From Aptenodytes patagonicus (Eukaryota > Chordata > Aves > Sphenisciformes > Spheniscidae): a stretch of 64,000 nt of DNA. The first letter of the stretch is position 1, and the number at the start of each line of letters is the position of its first letter. The notes below the pieces were generated by a model. That model was not told the origin of the DNA and ran no database searches. It saw only the letters and a program-made list of their open reading frames with translations. A program made the translations under genes and the position numbers. Of this stretch, positions 47,420 to 61,500 are shown piece after piece. The DNA lies in the NCBI RefSeq assembly GCF_965638725.1, contig NC_134970.1, positions 6,244,001-6,308,000 on the forward strand. The letters are read 5' to 3'.

Positions 47420-49125
47420 GTAAATGCCGGGTTTTCCTCGGTGGCGGGTGGGAGGTGAGGGGACGGGGTCTGCCCGCCCGGCTCTGCGCGCTCTCCCCGG
47501 GTGGGACGGGGTCCCTGGGGGAGGGGGACGCCGTCTGGGTGAGGGGGCAGGTCCTCGGGGTCGGGCCTGGGCCTGTGCTGCTGCGGGCTGGGCCGGGGGC
47601 TGGGGTACCCCCCGCCCAGCCCGGGTGGGTCCTGGCCGCCCTGGGGGGCTGCCTCCTTCGGGCTGGGGGCGAAGCGGTTGGTCGGGCCGAGAGGTGCCTT
47701 TGTCCTCCCTCCTCTCCCCTGGGTGTTTGCCGGTGAGCAGCCAGGCCCGGGTGAAAGTCCTGCGGAAGGCGGGCAGTGCGGGGTTGTTTGTTTTGGAGGA
47801 CGAGGCGGTCTTTGGTTGTTTTCTCTCCTCGGGGGGAGCAACCCTTCAGGAAGAGAGGAAAAGCGTACAGTTTTCTGCATTGGAGCTAATTTTTCTGGTC
47901 ATCCAGGACAACACCCGCAGGGACCTCCTAGGTGACTAAGTCTGATTTCCTGATAAAGGAATGTCTGCCTGCTCCCAAACTTATCAAGTTCCTGCATAAG
48001 CAAGGCCCTGTTTGCTTGTTTTCTTCTCTCCTCCCACTGACAGGGCTTTCTGAGGTTGGCTTTTCACTGCTGGAAATTGCCTAAATTAAGCTGTGGAGAG
48101 TGGAAATGGGAGCACTTATGCCAGTGTTGACCTTTGATTTACATAGGGTTTTTTCCCTATCTGGTATGTGCATTGCTGATGGCTTTAGAGATAGCTGTCA
48201 TCTTCCCCTCTCTAGCTTCATTCTGCTAGACTTCACAACTATTTTTTTTTTTTCTGGTTGGCTCTTGTAGATAAATAGCAAACTTTTCTTTTTAGTCTCC
48301 TTTCTGTACTGCTTTCCCTCTAGTTTGTGTGGAGAGTTATGTGTGTCTGGTCACCTGCCTTCAAGGGAGATGGAACATTGTGAGGGTCCTTGTTTGCACT
48401 GGAAATGCTGTTCCTGACCCTGTGTTTTCTTCTCACAGCTGGTGTCTGTAGGCTGTCTTTGACCAGCTAAAGCTCCCTAGCTCCTGCATGTTTATTGCAT
48501 ATCTTAAAAGTTGAATAGACAAGGAGCTTTCACCTGAACTGGGTTAAATTTGAAGAAGAAAAAAGCCACAGCAACACTGAAATAAGGAACAGGGGTCTGA
48601 AAAAAATGCTTATAACTGCCTTCAGGTGGTTGTTCAGCTTCACCAGAGAGGCAAAGCTTCTTCAAACCAGTTAAACTAAAACCACTGTAAATACAGAGAA
48701 ATCGCTAGTGCCGTGAATTGATAAGCTAAAGTGGTGTACGTCTGTTACATACAGCTAGCTCTCCTATGAGAGAGATGCAAGGGGACAGACTGTGCCTTAA
48801 TCCGTAACGTAAGTCAGTGGTGTAAGTTTCTACTGCTGATGAAATTCAGGCTGGTGGCTGCAGGATATTTGCTTCAGTAAGCGGCAAGGAAAGTAAAGAA
48901 GTGCAACTCACCATTTTATAGCTGCATTAAGAACATTTTTTTCCTGTCTTTCCCTCAGCAATTGTCCAAATATCTTTCTTTTCTAAGGGAGAACTCTTAT
49001 AAAATCTTCTTGGTTTGCTGGTGGCAAATGAAATGCTCCTTAGAGCAGCGCCTAGAAGCTTTTGATATCTTAAAATCTCATTTGTGCTCTTCACCTTCAG
49101 TATTTCTCAACCCTTTATGTTGCAG
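47420..49125 (+). other. CEPT1 intron 1
   Basis: About 1.7 kb, beginning in the CpG island and becoming AT-rich. No repeat recognised; open frames at 47.4-47.9 kb reflect GC content. Confidence 0.5.
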
Positions 49126-49527
49126 GATCTTATGATTCGCCGTAACAGCTGCTACCTGCCAAATAAAAATTCTGAGGCCGCCCAATCCATGAGTGGGCAT
49201 CGAAACATAAAGAGGCGATGTGGGGAGTCGCACCTGGAATCCCCCGCAGGCTGCGGTCATGGTCCCGCTGCTGGATGCGTGTTAAGCAAACTAGTTCAGT
49301 TGCCTACACCTCCCTTGTCAAAGCACCAGCTGAAACGGTTAGAAGAACACAAATATCAGAGTGCTGGACGATCCCTGCTTGAACCCCTAATGCAAGGTTA
49401 CTGGGAATGGTTAGTTGGAAGAGTTCCAGCCTGGATTGCCCCAAATCTGATCACCATTGTTGGACTGCTAATAAATATATTTACAACTCTGCTATTAGTA
49501 TGTTACTGCCCAACAGCTACAGAACAG
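49126..49527 (+). CDS. CEPT1: CEPT1 first coding exon
   Basis: The acceptor GTTGCAG|GATCTT puts the exon start at 49126. The start chosen is ATG 49189 (MSGHRN...), matching the mammalian MSGHRS. Another in-frame ATG at 49132 would add 19 residues ([19 protein letters not shown]). Donor ACAG|GTAAGT after TEQ, phase 0; coding part 339 nt, 113 residues, the same as human up to this junction. Confidence 0.92.
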
Positions 49528-52500
49528 GTAAGTTATGGACCTCTGACAATCTTTGTTCATAGTTACTGTGATCTGGCACAGCTTTCTGGTGGCTTTGTGG
49601 AGAACTGTTTCTCGTTGATCAGCCCGCAGTTCTCGTACATTTAGGCTAATCTCTATAAAAAGTTTGTGCCTCTGTTGAGTGCTTGCATGCAAAAAGAGCA
49701 CGTACGGATTCTGGGGTTAGCACGCTGCTTGCTGAGTGAAACAGCGGTTTCTCTGGCCAATGTGCACGTATGAAATGGGGTCTAGAACCAAAATAGCTGT
49801 TCCGGTAACAGCTGCGAAGGACCTGCTGCATGAAGGCTGCAGCCCCACAAGGCTTGAGTTCATCTGCAGACAACTAAGAAATGGATTTGCAGCTGTCTTG
49901 TTTGCATGGCATGTGGGGTTTTTGCCTGTTTACTTTCTCTGCTTGTGACTGGGTTAGTCACCTTCAGCTTTCTGATCTAGAGTTACCACACAACAAGAAG
50001 TGCAAGGTGACTCGATTGGCAGTGAGCTGAGACTGCCTGCGAGCCCAGCTAGAGTTGCAACACGGCAAGGAACTCTAGCTCAGACAAGGGACTGAGCTCC
50101 AAAGTGGCGCAGCTTGGGAGATCAAGGCTGGCTGTTGCCTCCGTGGCTGGTGTGACTAAACCCAGCTTACTAAAATAAAGGAACACCTGTGTTCATGCCC
50201 TGTGGGCCCTGGCAGTTCGTATTACCAGGCCGCTCAGATCAGGACCTTGGGTACAGTGTGTGATGAGCTGTGGGAACACAAAGTTGTCTTCTTGAGCAGC
50301 GTGCTGCCTGCGTAGTCTGTGCTGTGAGAAGGCTGGATAAAAGTCAGTAGTTCTATTCTTTGTTCTGAATGCACTAAAAACTCCTGACCCGTCCTCAGGA
50401 GAACTGTCTTAACTTCCTGTAATCCCTGGTTTCAGGGGTACCAAAGTCTTTACAAGGCATTTCAAGTTACTAGTTTCAAAGACTTTTGTCTCTCACTAGA
50501 GTTACCTTGTAAGGCACTTGAAGACTTTCATTTTTGTGCACTGGAAAAGTTTTGTTGCTTGAATGTTGAATCTTAAAAGCTGCTCGTATCTATAAGCACT
50601 GAAAAAGGGAATCATTTGGTACAGAAAGTATATTACATATCAAATAGCTGGAGAATGTCTCACGAGTTCTAGCTTTTAAAATATCTGAACTCCTTCGTAA
50701 CCAAGTCTCCCAACTGAGGTTGGGAGAATGCTTTGTAGTCAAATGGCATCAGTTTGTTTTTATCCAGACTTTAAAAAACCGCATGTAGGTTGGCACATTC
50801 AATGTTGTTCATCCCTGTTCCACATATGACATAGGAAAGGGACGTTTGCCTCCTTTAGAGATCTGTTGAAATAGATGGTTTCACAATAACTTGTGGAATT
50901 TGGCAGGTGTAAGAGAAAAAGTGAATATTAAGTTTGAGCAGTGAATACTTAGAGCAGCTCCTTCCTTTTTCAGACTATGGCGTTGTATGACTTGGTTTTA
51001 ACTTGCCGCTTGCTCCCATAGCAGTATTACGTGGGGGCTGAGACTCTGAAATCCAGTTTGATAGAGTGACTTCAACCTCTCTGTGTTTCAGGAACTTAGC
51101 AGCTAGTATAGGCCACTGAACCAGAGCATAATTTAAAATTTAGAGAACAGTTGTATTTTGGTTGGTAATTAAACTGAAGTACGCACTAAGCTACGCTCAG
51201 TGTCAGAAAGTCATAGCGTTAGCTGTAGTCTGCTGTATTAAAACACTGTTTTGTGTTTAACAGTTTGAGAGTTACTTTGTGCTAAGTAAATGAGATTGTC
51301 TTCTCGCTTTAGATGAAAAATAACTCTCTGCTGAGGTAGCTTTCAGCCTGATCTCGTTTGCCATATGGCACTGCAGCCCCGTGTGCTGGCACGACAAGGA
51401 GGATGCCATCTCGGTAATGGAACTGTAAGCTTGTGATTTTTAAGTGTCAAGTAGCTGTCTGGGGAAGAAAATGGGGCTTTGAAATTCCAGAAACAGATTT
51501 TTTTTTTTCCCCAAAAGCACTATTGCTTTCAGATGTACATTTTCTCTTCCTCGTAGCTCAGTCTTAGTTCCGCTTTTTTCAAAAGCGACTTGTCTCTTCC
51601 TGTTGATGAAAGGTGTAGCCACGGGGATGTAGCTATCGTTTACAGCTTCAATGGTAGCCAAATGAAAATGAGATACCGATAGTTCTACTGCCTGCTTAGT
51701 TGGGGAGACCCCAGCTAGCAATGCGCTGAGCAACGGAATGGTACCTGAATCTTTGTTTTTTAAAAAAAAAAAAGTTGGATAAGAGAGCGAGCTGTGAAAT
51801 CTTATGCAAATACGAATAATACCTAAGTGGAAACACTTACACTGGTAATGAAAGTAGCATTTAAGAAAGAAGAGGAGCCAGCAGTCTGATTTTTTTTTTT
51901 TTAAAGTTTATAGAGGAAAAATTGCACGATACTGAAAGATAACTTAAACCTTGTGTATAAAATCTGTCCATAAGAAATAGAAATATCATCATGGGATGGA
52001 ATTCTGTAGCATCACAAACTTGTCTAAATGTGATCCTCTGCTTTTGGGTGACATGCTTCCCCCTTACCTCTCTTCTTGTCATGGTTTGTATAGATACACA
52101 GCTAAAAGCAGAGCATGGTGCCAGCTTTTGAGGCAGAATGAACTGTTTTAGTAAAATGCAGTAGCAGGAACAATGCAAGCTGTAGAAAGACTATATTTAA
52201 GTTGATGTGCTACAAATGAGTCATGGTTGGGTAGACCAAAAGAAGCTGGACTCCAGAGCTTTATGAGAGGCAAGTCAGCTTGATTAAGCTACTTAGCTGT
52301 ATTTGGGCTTTATTGGGGTGGTCTGTAAAATAGAGCTGCTCATAAATGCTCACTTCTATAAAGTGAGTCAAATGCAAAGATTGCAAAATAACCAATAATA
52401 TCTGTTTTATGGATGTGTAAACTGAGACAAACTAATGGCAACCCTTTGGCTTTTGTAGTAATAATGGCTTATGCTTCAAATACTGAAAAAAGCTTGAATT

Positions 52501-55500
52501 GTAGTCTTTGGTCTAGCAGGGATTTGGTATCATTTGTATTTCTGTAGAAATAAATTGCTATATAGGATGTGAATATTAAGGATTATTAACATAGGTGGGG
52601 CAAAGCTGCTGTTACCTGGTAATAGAACAAACGGTGGTGGAGGTGCTGTACTGCAGAGCACTGAAGCTTTACAGATCTCAGAAAACGTAACAGCTAAACT
52701 TGAACTCTGAAAGTTTGAGCCCTTTGCAGTGGCACAGTGCTCAAATGCCACTGTGGCCTGGTAATACCCTGTGCTTGGCAGTGTTTTAGTACGTGACACC
52801 TCATTGAGGTCTTGTGAAGATGAGCTCAGTGTTTGTGACGCAGTTGCACGTTTTGGGGGCTAAGAAAGTCTTCCAGTTTCTAAATCACTCAGGCAACTTA
52901 CACGTACCCCTACAGGAAAGAGAAGTAAGAGAAGAGCTTAATTGCACACCACTTTGCAGATGGAGTACTATAATTTTTTTCAGATGTACAGTGCAGCTTG
53001 CTGCTTTAGAAAATGTGCTATACCTATTAATCTAAGCTAGTAGTTCTTGTCACTGTTTTATTTACATTTCACATGTCGTAACCCTCTCTGCCTGTCCCTG
53101 CAAGGACCAGCTACTGAAAGGGCCACGAATGTGATGTGGAAGTGTGTGCAGATGAAACTACTGTATGAGAGTGTAAGATAGTTCAACTTCAGGCTTTTTT
53201 TTTTAAGGTTTAAAAAAAATCTTTTACTCTCATTGACTTTCTTTCTTAGGCACCTCCCTGGGCATACATTGCTTGTGCGTGTGGCCTTTTCATCTACCAG
53301 TCTCTGGATGCTATAGATGGAAAACAAGCAAGAAGGACAAATAGCAGTACTCCATTAGGAGAACTTTTTGATCATGGCTGTGATTCACTTTCCACAGGTA
53401 TTGTCATTTTTAATTGAAGTATGAGGATTAAATGACTATTTCAGGGATCAAATCTGGAATACAGAAAAGTGCTTCTTTACTGAAGAAGACGACAACTGAT
53501 ATTGTTGAATGTATAGCTTTTCAGTCAACCTTCTTTCCGTAGACAGTACTCTTGATCAACTGAAAATCTTCTCTTGTATTACACTGAAAAAAAAATTAAG
53601 CATGTGACTAATTCAGTCTGAGCCAGCAGTTCTTCTGTGTATGCTTTATCAGAGTCTTGGTTCTAAAAAAATTTCTGTAAGTAGTTGTCAAAATGCTCTT
53701 CTATATTATTTTAGATCGAATCTATATAGAGCAATTGCAAGACAGGTATGAAGCCTGAACAATGGGATGGTAGAAGTCTGAGTTTAAGGTTAGAATCAGC
53801 AAGATCAGTTCCTTTCTAGGTAGGTAGAGTTTGTTGAGCCAGCCTGAAGTTTAACCCCATTGCAAAAGAATGATCAGATGCTTTTGGTTACTTAAATTCT
53901 AAAGCTCTTATGCTTTAAATTTTTATGAATGCTTTATCAAAGTTGTGTATTTAAAGGGGGGAGGGGGAAGCATGGATCTTGAATGACAGACCTTGGATTT
54001 TCTTAATGGCATAATGAAAATTAAGAAAAGGGGGGGGGGGAAATAGGTCCAGCAAGTCTTGGATACATGAGAAAACCCCAGAACTCTGGCCATAGGCTGC
54101 AATTGCATAAATCACTCGAGTCCCTTGATGTCTAATCCCATTAAGTTCAATAAAAATGTAGGAGACTAAGAAACCCTCAATATTGAGGACTTCTGGTAAC
54201 TGATATGAATTTAAATATACATTTTACAGTCTGTACTCTTTTTTAAATGTTAATCTCTTATGTCTGTGAAATAAAACACATCAGGATACCTTCACACTGT
54301 CTCTCCTTCTCTGGGTCCTTTTGTTAGATTTGTTTCTGGTAAGGATCTTTACACACACACTTTATCTTTTTACTATGTGACTGATTTTCTTCTGCAGTCT
54401 TTGTGGTTTTGGGAACTTGTATTGCTGTGCAGCTGGGAACGAACCCTGACTGGATGTTCTTTTGTTGTTTTGCTGGAACATTCATGTTTTACTGCGCGCA
54501 TTGGCAGACATACGTCTCTGGAACATTGCGCTTTGGCATGTAAGTACCTTGGCTGAAAATAAAGCTGAAAGTTAGGCTGCTTTCCTGTCTAGTTGCACTT
54601 TGTGATTGTAGTTCAGGTACTTAGAGCGGTAGTAAATTGTTTATATTCATATATACACACTTAGAGCTTGTGGCAGCTATTACCTATTGGATCTGCAATT
54701 AATACTGACTGTTACTTGGCTAGTTCTAGGAGTGGTAAAATATCCTTTTGTCATATTAGTTAATTAGGAGCTTCTGATGTGATTTAAACCTAAATGAATA
54801 AGGGAAAGTACCTGGTGTTTCATCCCTGAGAATGGAATGCTTTTGTCAGATGGTGGCAGTCTGGCTTTAGTATTCGGTTAACTACCTATCTCTTGATCTT
54901 GCTTGACTTGTGATGATATATAGTTAACCTTTACTATTAAGCATAACTCTTAAAATACAGTGTATTCATTGACATTGTGCCTACAGTTTAAAGTTCTGAA
55001 TCCCTCTTAGTGTAGACCGTGGTTCTGTTGATAATGGGACCAAAATTGCAATGCCAAGAAAGTCAACAGCTAAAGTCCTGTTTACTAGTGGGTGAGGGTA
55101 GGTAGGGAAACAGAACACAAGGACTTCGTGAGCTGTGGGATTCGCTAGCCTTAATGTGGAAATGTATGTTTATTCTATGTTTGCATTCATACATGTAACA
55201 AATATATTTCAAGTAAATACACTGCAGAATGATTTTGCACCTGGAAACCTCTGAAATTTGCCCTTAGTTTGTATGGGATCTTGAAACAATGCTACAACAC
55301 GCACTGTTTGTTTATTATAATCTATTGCTATTGACCTATGGATACCCAGATACTGCTAAAACAGTACAATTATGGACCTCTTGTCTATAACAGCTCTTAC
55401 TGGCAGAATACTAATGCAGATTCTCTTGAGAAACTTCTATGTTTCTGCTGAAAAATGTAAGATGTTAGACATTGAAAACTGTTCCATTGGAGGAAGGAAA

Positions 55501-58500
55501 AAAGAAAATCTAGACCCCTATTCTAATCCTGACTACACCAAAGCAGGTAGAATAGTTTCAGTCAATTCTCTGATACTTAAATTTTTCGAGTAAGACATCT
55601 GGCTCAAATCTTGTACTGTTTTAGGTTTCTAACTTTCATGCTGTACCGAAGGTCTCAATACTGAATGCTTTTAGCTCCCTTTGAACTTTACAGGGCCCTG
55701 ATAATTAAAGTCTTCCTGTTACCGATCAAAGAACACAAAAAACCCCAACCTTGGCATGTGCTTGACTTTACAGATGCAAGTATCAAAACCACCCAGTTTG
55801 CTTTTGTGCTCCAGACAAATGTGTACATTATGCCTGGTTTTCACTGCAACTTTTGCTTTTTGCTTTTGTGAGGAGTCTTTATATTTTGGAGACAGTATTT
55901 TGCAGCAGATGCTATTGTTCTGCATGGCCTTACATTATGGGAATTTGATGATCCATCAATATGTAGCTAATTTAGAGAAGGCAATAAGCACATAAATGTG
56001 TGTATCGTTATTTTAGATAATGGACAGCACTGTATGGTAAACACATTTGTTTCTTCATTTGCCCCGTGTCATAAGGTTAATAGACTGCCATAAGCTGACA
56101 TGCATTTCTGTGGCAAAAACTCTGAGGTTATTTATGCAGTTAATTGATTTTCACTGTTTGCTACTAGTTTTTTCTGAAGCTTTCATTTCACCAATCATAA
56201 AACTGAAAAGAAGTCTGTATTTTTTCTACCCTTTCGGATTCACTGGAGTACACAGGCTTAGGTATTCTTACTCCTGAATAAGTGGAATTGGAGACAGCTG
56301 TTGAAAGGAGCTGAAAAGGTCTTAGTGCACAGTAGCTTCTTCCTGTCGGTGTATCCTATGTAGTAACTCTGTCAAAAATACTCTGAGGGGGCTGTGAACA
56401 GCAGTGATGTTTTAGAAACGTGACGGCATTTCTAACTTGCCTTCCATTCCAAAGAAGCAGGAAAGAGCACGCAGTTGGTTATCACTTATTGTATTTCTGT
56501 GATGAGATTGTGTCCAGAAATTGTATTTCATTAGAGATCAACTCAATAAGAAAATTGGAAACGGCTCAGAGAAAAGCAGACCGCTAAAGGGCAAGATTAA
56601 TATCTTACTCCTTCCACACAGCTCAGACTTGAACAGTTAAATGTATAATCAACTTTGCTTGCTGAAGAAGTCTGTTGTCTTAAAAAAAAAGATAAATTAG
56701 TGTGTCAAATTAAATGTATGCTTGCAGAACAGAATGTCTAGTTTGTATGTGCTGTCACTGTACCAGCCTTGACGATTCACTGTGCAGAGTGCACTTTGTG
56801 TCAGACTATCTGCAGAGCAGGAGTGTTCACCCTGAGGGAGGAGGAAATGAGACTGTTTCTGCTAAATTCCTATGGAGTATTGCAGGTGGAGTGGGAAAAC
56901 TATTAGTTTAATTGTGCCCAATTACTGAATACATCAGCTGTGCTGGTTTTTTTTCTTCCCACTGACAACTGTGGGGAGCTGCCCTGCAGTACTCTAGGAC
57001 TGTAGAATCATCAGTTGAGACAGTAAGGTCCTGTGATCTGTCTCCATCTTTAAATGATAATATAACTTTATTGGATCTTGGCAGCTGATGCAGACTCTCC
57101 AAAAAGCAACTTGAGCTGGTTAAATAGCTCAAAAAAATAGCTAGAGGTCAGTATTGCTTAAAAATTCCCCGTGAGGAAGCAGGAAGTGTCTCAAAGCAAG
57201 CTGGGTTGGCTACAGTAAAAGTCACTATAAGTAAAATCAACAGTGCGAAGGCAGCAGGGAACAGCATGGATAGTCATATGCAGAAGTTTTGTTTAAGAAC
57301 AAACACCCGACCTGGGAATGGGGTCGTGAAAGAGCAGGAATATACTGCACATCTGAAGAAACAAAAAGGTGATTCTGAATTGCAGGAAAACATTCAATAT
57401 TAAAGCAGTCCAAATACTTTGTCCTCCTGTTCTGTTTTTCAGCACAGTAACTGGTTTATCTGGATTGTGGACTTAACAGTGCTGCAATACACAACGAGCT
57501 TTGTTTCAGGCTTAGTCTTGTATGGGTACAGCTGTACCATAGCTCGGGCATGTCTGGCTTGGAAAAAGTGCATTTTCTTCATATCACAAAAATCAAACTG
57601 GCAAGCCCGAATGGACTTCCACATGTCCATGTGGAAGCAGATCTGGTATTTTAGGAACACGGTGCAGAAACTGGAATCATTAGTGAGTATGGTGCACAAA
57701 CCCTGAAGGGAATCTGCCTGCCATTAGCTGGAGCCCAGTTGTGATAACAAGCTCTGGTTCTTCCAGATCCAGACTTAATCCACTTGGATTCAATACTGCA
57801 CCTGCTCACTGTTCTGCTGCAGGAAGTATATTGGGGGATGTCTGTGTTATGCAGGTTCAGTGCTGTATCTAACCTTACAAGGTCAGTACACAGACAGTCT
57901 TGACTCTGCAGGAGCTGTCGCAAATCCAGGATAGCTAGAAGTGAAACTAGAGCTATTTAGTCTCTGTCACATCTGAGCTGGGTTCTATGTTGCGACTTGA
58001 CTGATGTCTTAAGCGACATGAGACACAGCACTGCAGAGGTAAAGTCCTTGTATGCTTGGCCGTGCTGGACTGGAGGCAAGTGCTAAGTCATATTTTAAAA
58101 ACCCAGTGGGCACTCATCAAGGGTCCACCCAGGGACATGAGGTCTGAGAGTTATTGCGTTATCTGTTTTATCCCAACCTTTCTTAATTGAACTATGGGAA
58201 GTTGGCGATAGTAGAAATTATAAGGGGGTGTGTGTATATATGTGTAAATATATATACACCCAATGAGATGGAAATTAGTTTCTAAGGATGCTTCGTAAAG
58301 GCACATCAGTAAACACTGAGAGGAAGGATTAATTCTTACCAACTGTCATATAACTGAAAAGTTAAAAATGACGCTTCGCTGTTTGAATAATAGTCCCTAG
58401 AGAAAGCAAAAGCATTCAGGCTGTCTAACAAAACAGCCATTATTGAGGAATGTTGGAGAATTTGGGGGAACATTCTTGTTCAGTGACACTGTAGCAGTTG

Positions 58501-61500
58501 TACATAAGCAAGAGCCCACTTGAAAATGGGTTGGTTTAGGAAGGGAAGAAGATTAATTTGGTTAACCTTCTGAGCCTTCTTGCTAGTACTACCACTGAGG
58601 CATAAAGGAGAGATTAGTAAAAGAGGCCATATTTCAGAAAGCAGCTAAAGTGAAGCTTTCCTCTTTAGCAGTTAGCAGAAAAGGAGTTAGTGTGTTGTCT
58701 TGGGTAGACAATTCACACCAAATCTCAAAATACAGAGATGGAAGCCTTCCAAGTGAAAGTTTGGCACATTGAGTTCTTGCTCTTGGGAACAGCTTCGAGA
58801 TTATGGTAGGAGATAAGGCAGTGATCTCCATGATTATAGGGCTTAAAACTTTCCATTTTATGAGTTTTTCCAACACTTCTTCAAGAACTTTAACACCTTA
58901 GTTATTTGCAGAGGAAAGTTTGAAGCTCAGTAGAGTCTCTTGATGTCAGGTGGGAATTAGTTTCTCTACACTTGGAAGAAGCGTATGTTGAAGTATCGTT
59001 GTGGTAGGTGTTAAGTTTGCTGCTTGCAACCTGCCTGCTTCTGCGTACTTCAGTCACTCATTGCCACCTGGCAGCATTTCTGTAGTGCTTGGTGTGTGTC
59101 ATAAAAATATGTGTAAGTGCCTTGCTACAGCATTAATACATACAGCTAAAATTGCTGAGGGCTGACGTAAATGACAAGGAGGGTTTTCCACATCGTGGTC
59201 CTCCTCCTCTTCCTTTCCCTCTCACAAGTCTCTTAACAGTGTTTTAAACCAGGAACCAAGCAGTCATGTGCAGAGATGCCACTGCTGATTTTTCTGCCTT
59301 TATTATTGAAAGATGTTCTTACTGCTCTGTGAAATAGTGAGCTTCAGCATAATAGCCACATGCTTCACCTCGTTATCTGACCTGTACAACTTTTAATCTA
59401 TGTTAATGAGCAGCAAAAGGAAAAATTTACTTAAGTTTATTACAACAAGGAAAGGAGAAAAGCTTATGGCTCACTTCTAATAGTATTTTTGCCTTAAGAT
59501 GAATTTCCTGTAGCTGGGAATAGTTTTAATTTGCTTACACTTTTCTTTCTTCTGTACGGTTTGCTTTATTCATGCTATTTGGATTCATTATGTCCAAGTA
59601 AAATGCTGGGTTGGAATGAGTTAAGATTAAACTCCATAATAACCTTTAAAACTAAGCATTTTGACTTCTAGCATGTGACTTTTAGCCTTTTTTTTTCTCT
59701 CGTGTTGTGATGATGAACATTCTTTTGCTGCAGTGGTTCCCTTAAGAAAACAATCCTTTGTCTCATGCTCAGATTCATAGTTCATTGCCCAGCCTGAGTA
59801 ATCCCACTTGCACGCTTGGTAGATATGGATAAGACAGATGGAAGAATCATCATTTCTTAGACCAGAGTGCTGCTGCACAGAGTATTAAATAGTAGGCACA
59901 TCCCCTTGAGTTTCCCAGCCTCATAACTTCTGTTTTCTGATGAGGCAAGAGTGTTTTTCTTGTCTGCTGTGTTTTGCTACATGGGACTGTTGCAAGGAAT
60001 TCTGTGTGTTGGGGAGGAGGATGGTACACAAATGCCCCCCTTTAGTTTCACACAATATTAAAAAGAAGCTGTATTAGATCAGCTGAATTGGTAGTGATTG
60101 ACTTGATTTCAGAGCAATCTCCAGTGTAAGTGTCTGTTTCCTGTTGTTCTTGGTTGGCTCACTTTCTCAGGAAATCTCTCAACTTTGAATTAAATCCTTT
60201 CGGTAAACCCTTCTGGACAAGGAAAGAATTGACTGCAGCTGCCTCTAAACTCTGAAACTTGATTCAGTGGTGGCCCTTGTAAAGTCTAATGGCTTGTTTA
60301 ATCAAACAGGACCTCTTAAGAATTGCACGTGGAATATGCTCAATAAATTAGTACCGACAAGAGTATATTCTGGATGCATGACTAATCAGTTGCGTGTTAA
60401 TTGGCTCAAAACTCTCACCAGCTTGACAAGGGAACCCAGCAGAGCAGACAGAATACAAAATAAGACTTGTCACTGCCAACATCTACGTAGAGTTAAGCAC
60501 ATGCCAAGGTCGATGGCCCCCTCTTAAGCTTTCCCGGATAATGTTTAAAAAATGAATCCATGTCTGAATTACAAATATCACTTAGAGTAACATAGGGGAA
60601 AAAAGGAAAAGAAACTGCAGCTGTCCAAAAGTACCAAAGCTGTGTTGTTTGTATATGTGACTTTCTCTTCCTGTATTCCCTAAAATACCAAATGTTACCT
60701 TTTCTAACTATATACTGTATTATGTGCTGTGATAATTAAACTGAAAATGCTTGTCAGACTGAAATTCAGTGTACCCTCTCGCCAGGCATGGGACTGCACA
60801 TCGTACTGCATTTCTTAGCTCTGTCAGTGCGATCACAATGAACTTTTTCTCTGATGTACCCTTTTAATCGATTGGCACGTTTACTGGATGGCAGTCTGCA
60901 TGCTTCTGTTCCTGGCATACTTTGATAAGCACTGCAATAAACAGGATCTCTGTTACGGCTGAATCTGTTATTGCTGAAATCTTGTTTTTTAACTAGATGG
61001 TTTGATGTAACTTTAATTTGATCACATTTTAAGATATTTTCGTTATAAAATGCTATAAATCTGTATCGTACCGTAAGGTACAATAAGCTGTGTTGGCTAC
61101 AGCTTATTTTTTCATCTCTTTGTCAGGGGTGAAAAATAAATGTATGCAGCATGGAGTTTGGTTGCCACTGAATAGTGGTCCAGAGCTCGCTTGACTTTTT
61201 AGCATTATTTGCCAAAAAGCCAAGGAGTTGCGTGAGCAGGGAGGTGTAACTCCTTGTTTTCCCATAGAGGTGGCAAACTGAAGATGCAGTCTGTGCTTCT
61301 GCTCTACAAAAAACATGCCGTAGCATCTTTAGATGAAGAATTCATATATTCAGTGTCATTTGGAGACACGAGCATGGGGTAGGGAGATGAGGGGTCCTGG
61401 ATTGTTTGATTATGAATTTTATTTGCTGTGACTTGGAGCGAGGAATTTAACTTTGTTTCCTCATGCACACGCTGATGATTGTGTTTGCCCATGTGTTGGA

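Noticed and set aside
46405-47939. Pro/Gly/Arg-rich open frames up to about 200 codons
   Set aside because: By-products of the G-rich tract and CpG island at the DRAM2/CEPT1 promoter; no domain or homologue recognised.
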